Shown here in pieces: positions 28,265-32,183 of a stretch of 32,183 nucleotides of DNA. Numbering within the stretch: the stretch's first letter is position 1; the number at the start of each line of letters is the position of its first letter. The notes under the pieces were generated by a model that searched no databases, was not told where the DNA came from, and saw nothing but the letters and a program-made list of their open reading frames with translations. The stretch comes from Lachnoclostridium sp. UBA903 (lineage in GTDB: Bacteria > Bacillota > Clostridia > Lachnospirales > Lachnospiraceae), in contig DBEP01000105.1 of NCBI GenBank assembly GCA_002294045.1, positions 1 to 32,183 of the forward strand, read 5' to 3'. Both the position numbers and the translations under genes were made by a program.

Positions 28265-30259
28265 CTACAGTTCTCTGCCATTCCTGGTAAATACGGGTAT
28301 TTGTTCAAGGGGTGCCTCCACTTCTTTTGTTACACCGCCTTCATAGGTCTCTCCGGTCCAGATATTCTTCCAGGTACTGCCCTTTGGAAAATATACCTTG
28401 CGTTTTCGCATGGCAGCGTATAGAATGGGCGCTACCAGAACATCCGGGCCGAACATATATTGGTCTTCAATTTCCCATACCGGTTTATCTTCGGAAAAAT
28501 CGTAGAACAGAGGGCGCATAACCGGCGCTCCTTTTTCATGAGCAGCTTCCATTAATTCCGTTATATATGGCTTCATATGCTCACGGAGGTTTAAATAAGT
28601 TTTACAGATTTCATATGCCTCTTCACCAAAGGACCACACTTCATTATCGGAACCGGATACACAGGCCGCTCCGCCTTCCGTTCCCATGGGGTCTTTAAGT
28701 GGTTCACGGTAGCCGTGCAGTCTCATGACCGGACAGAAGGTACCGTATTCAAACCACCGTACCAGAAGTTCCCGGAATTCAGGGTTTTCAGGATTGCCGC
28801 CGTGAAATCCGCCGATATCCGTGGTCCACCACGGAATTCCCGCTATGCCCATATTCAGTCCTGCGGCCATCTGGTTACGGAGGCTTGCAAAACTGGAGTG
28901 AATGTCACCGGACCAGATCAGAGCGCCGTATCTTTGAGAGCCTGCCCATGCACAGCGCAGCAGGTTAATGATATTCTCCTGTCCTTCCGCTTTCATGCCG
29001 TCAAAAAATGTCTTTGCATACATTGCAGGATATAGATTGCCTATTTGTACATTCGGTCCCATATGATACCTGTAATTCTCAAAGTCATATACGGAATATT
29101 CCGGCTCCGCTTCATCCAGCCAGAACACTTTCACCCCTTTGTCATAATAATTCTTCTTAGCCTTTTCCCAAACGAATTGTCTTGCTTCCGGATTGGTTGC
29201 GTCGAAATGTACCGTATTTCCATGGAAATCCATAACCACACGAAAACCACGTTCCGTTCGGATTAAGTATCCCTTTTCCTTCATTTCCCGGAAATTTTCA
29301 CTTCGGTAGTCCACAGTCGGCCAGATAGATACCATCAGTTCGATACCCATTTCTTTTAATTCCCGTATCATTGCATCCGGGTCGGGCCAGTACTTTTCAT
29401 CAAATCTCCAGTCCCCCTGCAGCGGCCAATGGAAATAATCAATGACGATAACAGAAATCGGAAGGTTCCTTCTCTTATATTCCCTGGCTACATTAAGAAG
29501 TTCCTCCTGTGTCTGATACCGTAATTTGCACTGCCAGAAACCCATGGCAAAATCCGGCATCATCGGCACCGTACCCGTTGCTTTCGCATAGGCTTCCTCA
29601 ATTTTTGCAGGTGTATCCTCCGCAGTAATCCAATAGTCCAAAGCCTTGGTGGAGAAGGCTTCAAATGTCGTAATGTTTTTGCCGAAAACGGCGCGGCCTA
29701 CCGCCGGATTATTCCACAAAAATCCGTATCCTAAGGAGGATAACAGAAAGGGAACGCTGGCCTGTGAGTTACGCTGTGCCATTTCCAAATCCGTTCCTTT
29801 TAAATTTAAATATGACTGCTGGTATTGTCCCATTCCATAAATTCTTTCTTCCGGATTGGAGACAAAACGCATGGATAATTGATAATCTCCGCCTATAATC
29901 GGCTTGAATTCTCTTGCTTCAATATCCAAAGCGCTGCAATAATCCGCAAATACATCAATTCTGTTCCGCAGATACTCATCCAATAATATTTCATCTCTTT
30001 GATTATAAAAAGTAATTTTACCGTATTGGGAGATTTTAGCTTTTATTTTACCGTTTTTTATAATTGCTTCCTTTTCCGTAATGGTAATTTCAGGTTCAAT
30101 CTCCTCTGTTTTCTCCTGAAGTGCCCAATTTTCAGCCGGCATTCCCGCCATCTTGGTTGCCCTGATGCGCAGGCTGTTTACTCCCCAGGGTTCAATCCAT
30201 AATTCTTCCGCATCATAATGAAAGATTAGACGTTTCTTTTCCTGTCTGAAATTGCTCAT
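28265..30259 (-). CDS. GH31 glycosidase, alpha-xylosidase-like
   Basis: Retaining alpha-glycosidase of 664 aa, cytoplasmic (no signal peptide). N-terminal beta-sandwich with NPEERIYGMGQYQQSYLNLKG and VPFLLSSLGYGFLWNNP, then the catalytic barrel: IDYFHWPLQGDWRFDEKYWPDP, VKVFWLDEAEPEYSVYDF with nucleophile Asp382, WSGDIHSSFASLRNQMAAGLNMGIAG with acid/base Asp452, and PWWTTDIGGF. The Trp-Leu-Asp-Glu-Ala-Glu-Pro-Glu form is typical of alpha-xylosidases, which remove xylose from xyloglucan oligosaccharides; alpha-glucosidase activity cannot be excluded. It is shorter than YicI-type enzymes at the C-terminus. It lies 44 bp behind two sugar permease genes and presumably processes what they import. 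Confidence 0.92.
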   Translation of the reverse strand: MSNFRQEKKRLIFHYDAEELWIEPWGVNSLRIRATKMAGMPAENWALQEKTEEIEPEITITEKEAIIKNGKIKAKISQYGKITFYNQRDEILLDEYLRNRIDVFADYCSALDIEAREFKPIIGGDYQLSMRFVSNPEERIYGMGQYQQSYLNLKGTDLEMAQRNSQASVPFLLSSLGYGFLWNNPAVGRAVFGKNITTFEAFSTKALDYWITAEDTPAKIEEAYAKATGTVPMMPDFAMGFWQCKLRYQTQEELLNVAREYKRRNLPISVIVIDYFHWPLQGDWRFDEKYWPDPDAMIRELKEMGIELMVSIWPTVDYRSENFREMKEKGYLIRTERGFRVVMDFHGNTVHFDATNPEARQFVWEKAKKNYYDKGVKVFWLDEAEPEYSVYDFENYRYHMGPNVQIGNLYPAMYAKTFFDGMKAEGQENIINLLRCAWAGSQRYGALIWSGDIHSSFASLRNQMAAGLNMGIAGIPWWTTDIGGFHGGNPENPEFRELLVRWFEYGTFCPVMRLHGYREPLKDPMGTEGGAACVSGSDNEVWSFGEEAYEICKTYLNLREHMKPYITELMEAAHEKGAPVMRPLFYDFSEDKPVWEIEDQYMFGPDVLVAPILYAAMRKRKVYFPKGSTWKNIWTGETYEGGVTKEVEAPLEQIPVFTRNGREL

Positions 30260-30303
30260 AATATCCTCTCATTCCGCCGCTCACGGCTATGGTTTTCGGG
30301 TGC

Positions 30304-31140
30304 CTATCCCTTAACGGAACCGCTGACCAGTCCGCTGACAATATGTTTCTGCATGGTTACAAAAATTAAACAGGTTGGTAAAATCAGCAGCACGCCATAG
30401 GCCATAATACTGTTCCATTTGGTTCCGTACTGGTTCATAAACTGATAAATAGCTGCCGTCATTGGCCTCATAACCGCTTTCGTATTAAAGGTCATGGAAT
30501 AAGCCAAATCGTTCCAGGACATGACAAAGCCAAAACAAGCTGCCGTGATAACGGCCGGTTTGGATATGGGAACCGCAATTCTGATAAACGCCGTAAACAG
30601 ATTGCATCCGTCAATCCTGGCAGAGTCCTCCAATTCTTTCGGCATATTTAAAAAATTAGGCCTTAACAGCAGAATAATAAAAGGAATGGAGATGGTGGCT
30701 GTTGATAAGATTGGCGCCAAATAGGAATTTAACAGCTTTGCCTTTGAAAAAATCAAAAACAGGGGGGTTAATACCAGCGAAGCCGGCAGCATCTGTGTTA
30801 CTAAAAAAACAAGAATAAAAAATTTCATTCCTTTTATTTTAAATCTTGCAAGCCCATAACCTGCCGGTATTGCCAGACAAAGAGACAGGATACAGGACCC
30901 GGCAGAAATAATAATGGAATTTCTTAACGGGCCGAGCAGGTTATTTAACTGTTCTATATAAGCTTTTAATGTAAATTGCCGGGGCCACAAAGTCGGCGTA
31001 CGTGAAAAAATTTCACCGTCCAGCTTAAAAGAGTTTATGACAATCCAGTAAAGAGGAAACAGGAAAACACCCGCTATAAGCAGCCCAAGGATATTCATGA
31101 TAATGTTTTTCGTCCTCATGGTTAAATGTATTTTTCCCAT
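30304..31140 (-). CDS. Carbohydrate ABC permease, MalG/UgpE-like
   Basis: Membrane subunit of 278 aa with six spans. FPLYWIVINSFKLDGEIF, the EAA loop LEDSARIDGCNLFTAFIRIAVPISKP, and the closing QKHIVSGLVSGSVKG identify the MalG-type (CUT1) partner. The ATG directly abuts the stop codon of the upstream permease gene (TAA-ATG) and uses GAGGTGAT inside that gene as its ribosome binding site. Delivers sugar to the GH31 enzyme encoded next. Confidence 0.94.
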   Translation of the reverse strand: MGKIHLTMRTKNIIMNILGLLIAGVFLFPLYWIVINSFKLDGEIFSRTPTLWPRQFTLKAYIEQLNNLLGPLRNSIIISAGSCILSLCLAIPAGYGLARFKIKGMKFFILVFLVTQMLPASLVLTPLFLIFSKAKLLNSYLAPILSTATISIPFIILLLRPNFLNMPKELEDSARIDGCNLFTAFIRIAVPISKPAVITAACFGFVMSWNDLAYSMTFNTKAVMRPMTAAIYQFMNQYGTKWNSIMAYGVLLILPTCLIFVTMQKHIVSGLVSGSVKG

Positions 31141-32037
31141 TTAAATCACCTCTTCTTTCGAAATTGTTTTCAGGTATAACAAAGCAACCAGGAACAGACA
31201 GATAAATAACACGTTTGCAACTGCGGCACCCTGGTCAAAATGGAATAGCCGGAAGGACAGCTTGTAAGAATAGGTTGACAATACTTCCGTGGAGTCCACA
31301 GGTCCGCCCCCTGTCATGACATATACCAAGTCGAATACCTTAAACGTATATACAAAACCAAGAACCAGTACCGACATAATAGTCGGTTTTAACAGTGGTA
31401 ATATAATTCTCGTAAAACGGTGCCATGCATTTGCACCGTCAATAGCCGCTGCCTCGTAAACATCCTCCGAGATATGATTCAGGCCTGTTGTAAGCAATAA
31501 CATATTAAACGGAATACCAATCCATGAATTGGCAATAATCAGGCTCCACATAGCTGTTTTTCCCTGAATCAGCCACCCGATTGGTTCTTTAATGATATTT
31601 AAATTCATCAGAATCGCATTGATAATACCGTTGCTTTCCGCAAACATAAATTTAAATACCAATGCTGTTACGGTTACCGGCAGCATCCAGCTAATCACAA
31701 TAAAGCCTCTGATTGGCTGTGATAAAGTAAATTTCTTGGAAAAGAATAATGCAAACAAAAATCCCAGTGAAAATTGAAAAACAAGACAGCAAATCGTATA
31801 AAAAAAAGTGTTTGCCACAGCTTTGGAAAAGGTAGGATCTGCGAATACGGCTTTGAAATTATCCAATCCGACAAAATCCCTTACGGTATTTCCCAGTGTG
31901 GTTGCCGTCACATCCTGGAAGGTAATAATCCAGTTATACACGATTGGATAACCGATAAATAAAAGCATATAGATAACTGCCGGAAGTACAAAACAATATC
32001 CGATTATTTTTTCTTTCCTTTCTCTTTTTGAGAGCAT
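31141..32037 (-). CDS. Carbohydrate ABC permease, MalF/UgpA-like
   Basis: Membrane subunit of 298 aa. KIIGYCFVLPAVIYMLLFIGYPIVYNW at the N-terminus, the EAA loop YEAAAIDGANAWHRFTRIILPLLKP, and VMTGGGPVDSTEVLSTYSYKLSF near the C-terminus are the classic CUT1 MalF-type signatures. Start ATG at 32037 follows AAAGGATG. Together with the next gene it makes the channel. No ATPase is encoded nearby, as for the importer at 18076-21661. Substrate probably a xylose-containing or other alpha-linked oligosaccharide, judged from the GH31 gene. Confidence 0.94.
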   Translation of the reverse strand: MLSKRERKEKIIGYCFVLPAVIYMLLFIGYPIVYNWIITFQDVTATTLGNTVRDFVGLDNFKAVFADPTFSKAVANTFFYTICCLVFQFSLGFLFALFFSKKFTLSQPIRGFIVISWMLPVTVTALVFKFMFAESNGIINAILMNLNIIKEPIGWLIQGKTAMWSLIIANSWIGIPFNMLLLTTGLNHISEDVYEAAAIDGANAWHRFTRIILPLLKPTIMSVLVLGFVYTFKVFDLVYVMTGGGPVDSTEVLSTYSYKLSFRLFHFDQGAAVANVLFICLFLVALLYLKTISKEEVI

Positions 32038-32064
32038 AAAACCTGCATCCTTTCTCTGTCACAG

Positions 32065-32113
32065 CTTAAAAATCCCATCACATCACAATCTGGCAATTGT
32101 TTCTGTGATGGGA
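32065..32113 (-). terminator. Stem-loop between binding-protein and permease genes
   Basis: TCCCATCACA (32073-32082) and TGTGATGGGA (32104-32113) are perfect 10-bp arms. On the minus strand ATTTTTAAG follows, so it can act as a partial terminator. It is in the place where sugar-import operons often lower permease expression relative to the binding protein. Confidence 0.65.
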
Positions 32114-32133
32114 CTCAGTGTACATATATATTC

Positions 32134-32183
32134 CTAGTACAACGTTCTTAAATTAACTGGACCATTATGCTGGTCTAAATCTC
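32134..32183 (-). CDS. Probable C-terminus of a solute-binding protein (partial)
   Basis: A minus-strand frame is open from the right edge to a TAG at 32134-32136 and would end ...DLDQHNGPVNLRTLY. The stop lies 20 bp before the stem-loop at 32065-32113, and a binding-protein gene is expected at exactly this place in a CUT1 operon. Only 16 codons are visible, so this is mostly an inference from context. Confidence 0.4.
   Translation of the reverse strand, partial: DLDQHNGPVNLRTLY

Overview
The window looks like a piece of a clostridial (Bacillota) chromosome, most likely a gut- or plant-fibre-associated Lachnospiraceae. This is inferred from AT-rich intergenic DNA, strong AGGAGG ribosome binding sites, YesM/YesN-type two-component genes next to ATP-ase-less sugar importers, and glycoside hydrolases typical of that group. 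No rRNA, tRNA, CRISPR array or intact insertion sequence is visible.

Layout. (1) 1-1585, minus: the last two genes of an oligopeptide/dipeptide-type ABC importer, the second running off the left edge. Its leader (1586-2000) holds an orphan promoter with a perfect palindrome and an early terminator. (2) 2128-4195, minus: a MarR regulator and a MATE exporter, with a clear promoter/operator. (3) 4372-8011, minus: a duplicated two-gene module. Each unit is a secreted GH11 protein followed by a lipoprotein with an FGE/SUMF1-type (C-type-lectin-like) domain. The first xylanase is canonical and the second divergent. Each GH11 gene is bracketed by 31-33 bp imperfect inverted repeats. The two lipoproteins are almost identical in parts of their core but strongly different in a GC-rich C-terminal patch. 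(4) 8012-8939: a long gene-free stretch ending in a terminator. (5) 8940-9470, minus: an HD-domain protein that apparently starts at a rare ATT codon. (6) 9612-14356: an ABC-2 exporter operon (minus) divergent from an OmpR-type regulator and histidine kinase (plus), arranged like antimicrobial-peptide sensing and resistance loci. (7) 14695-23255, plus: YesM-like kinase, YesN-like regulator, lipoprotein binding protein, two LplB/LplC-like permeases and a cytoplasmic Cys-type sulfatase, probably an import and desulfation pathway for a small sulfated glycan. (8) 23472-24547, minus: a two-gene overlap encoding an ART/PARP-fold-like protein and an unknown partner. (9) 25113-26893, plus: two tandem single-pass membrane proteins resembling the C-terminal domain of anti-sigma factors, plus a remnant of a third. 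(10) 26894-28184, minus: an AAA/DUF4143 ATPase with a well-defined promoter. (11) 28265-32183, minus: an alpha-xylosidase-like GH31 enzyme, two sugar permeases and probably the end of a binding-protein gene.

The most interesting part is region 3. The C-terminal patches of the two lipoproteins resemble the variable regions of diversity-generating retroelement (DGR) targets: the FGE-type lectin fold, the lipoprotein signal, many NNC codons that differ in the first two bases, and a conserved tail ending in Gly-Phe-Arg-Val. No reverse transcriptase or template repeat is present here, so a DGR would have to act from elsewhere. The pairing of each lipoprotein with a GH11 gene enclosed by inverted repeats looks unusual to me.
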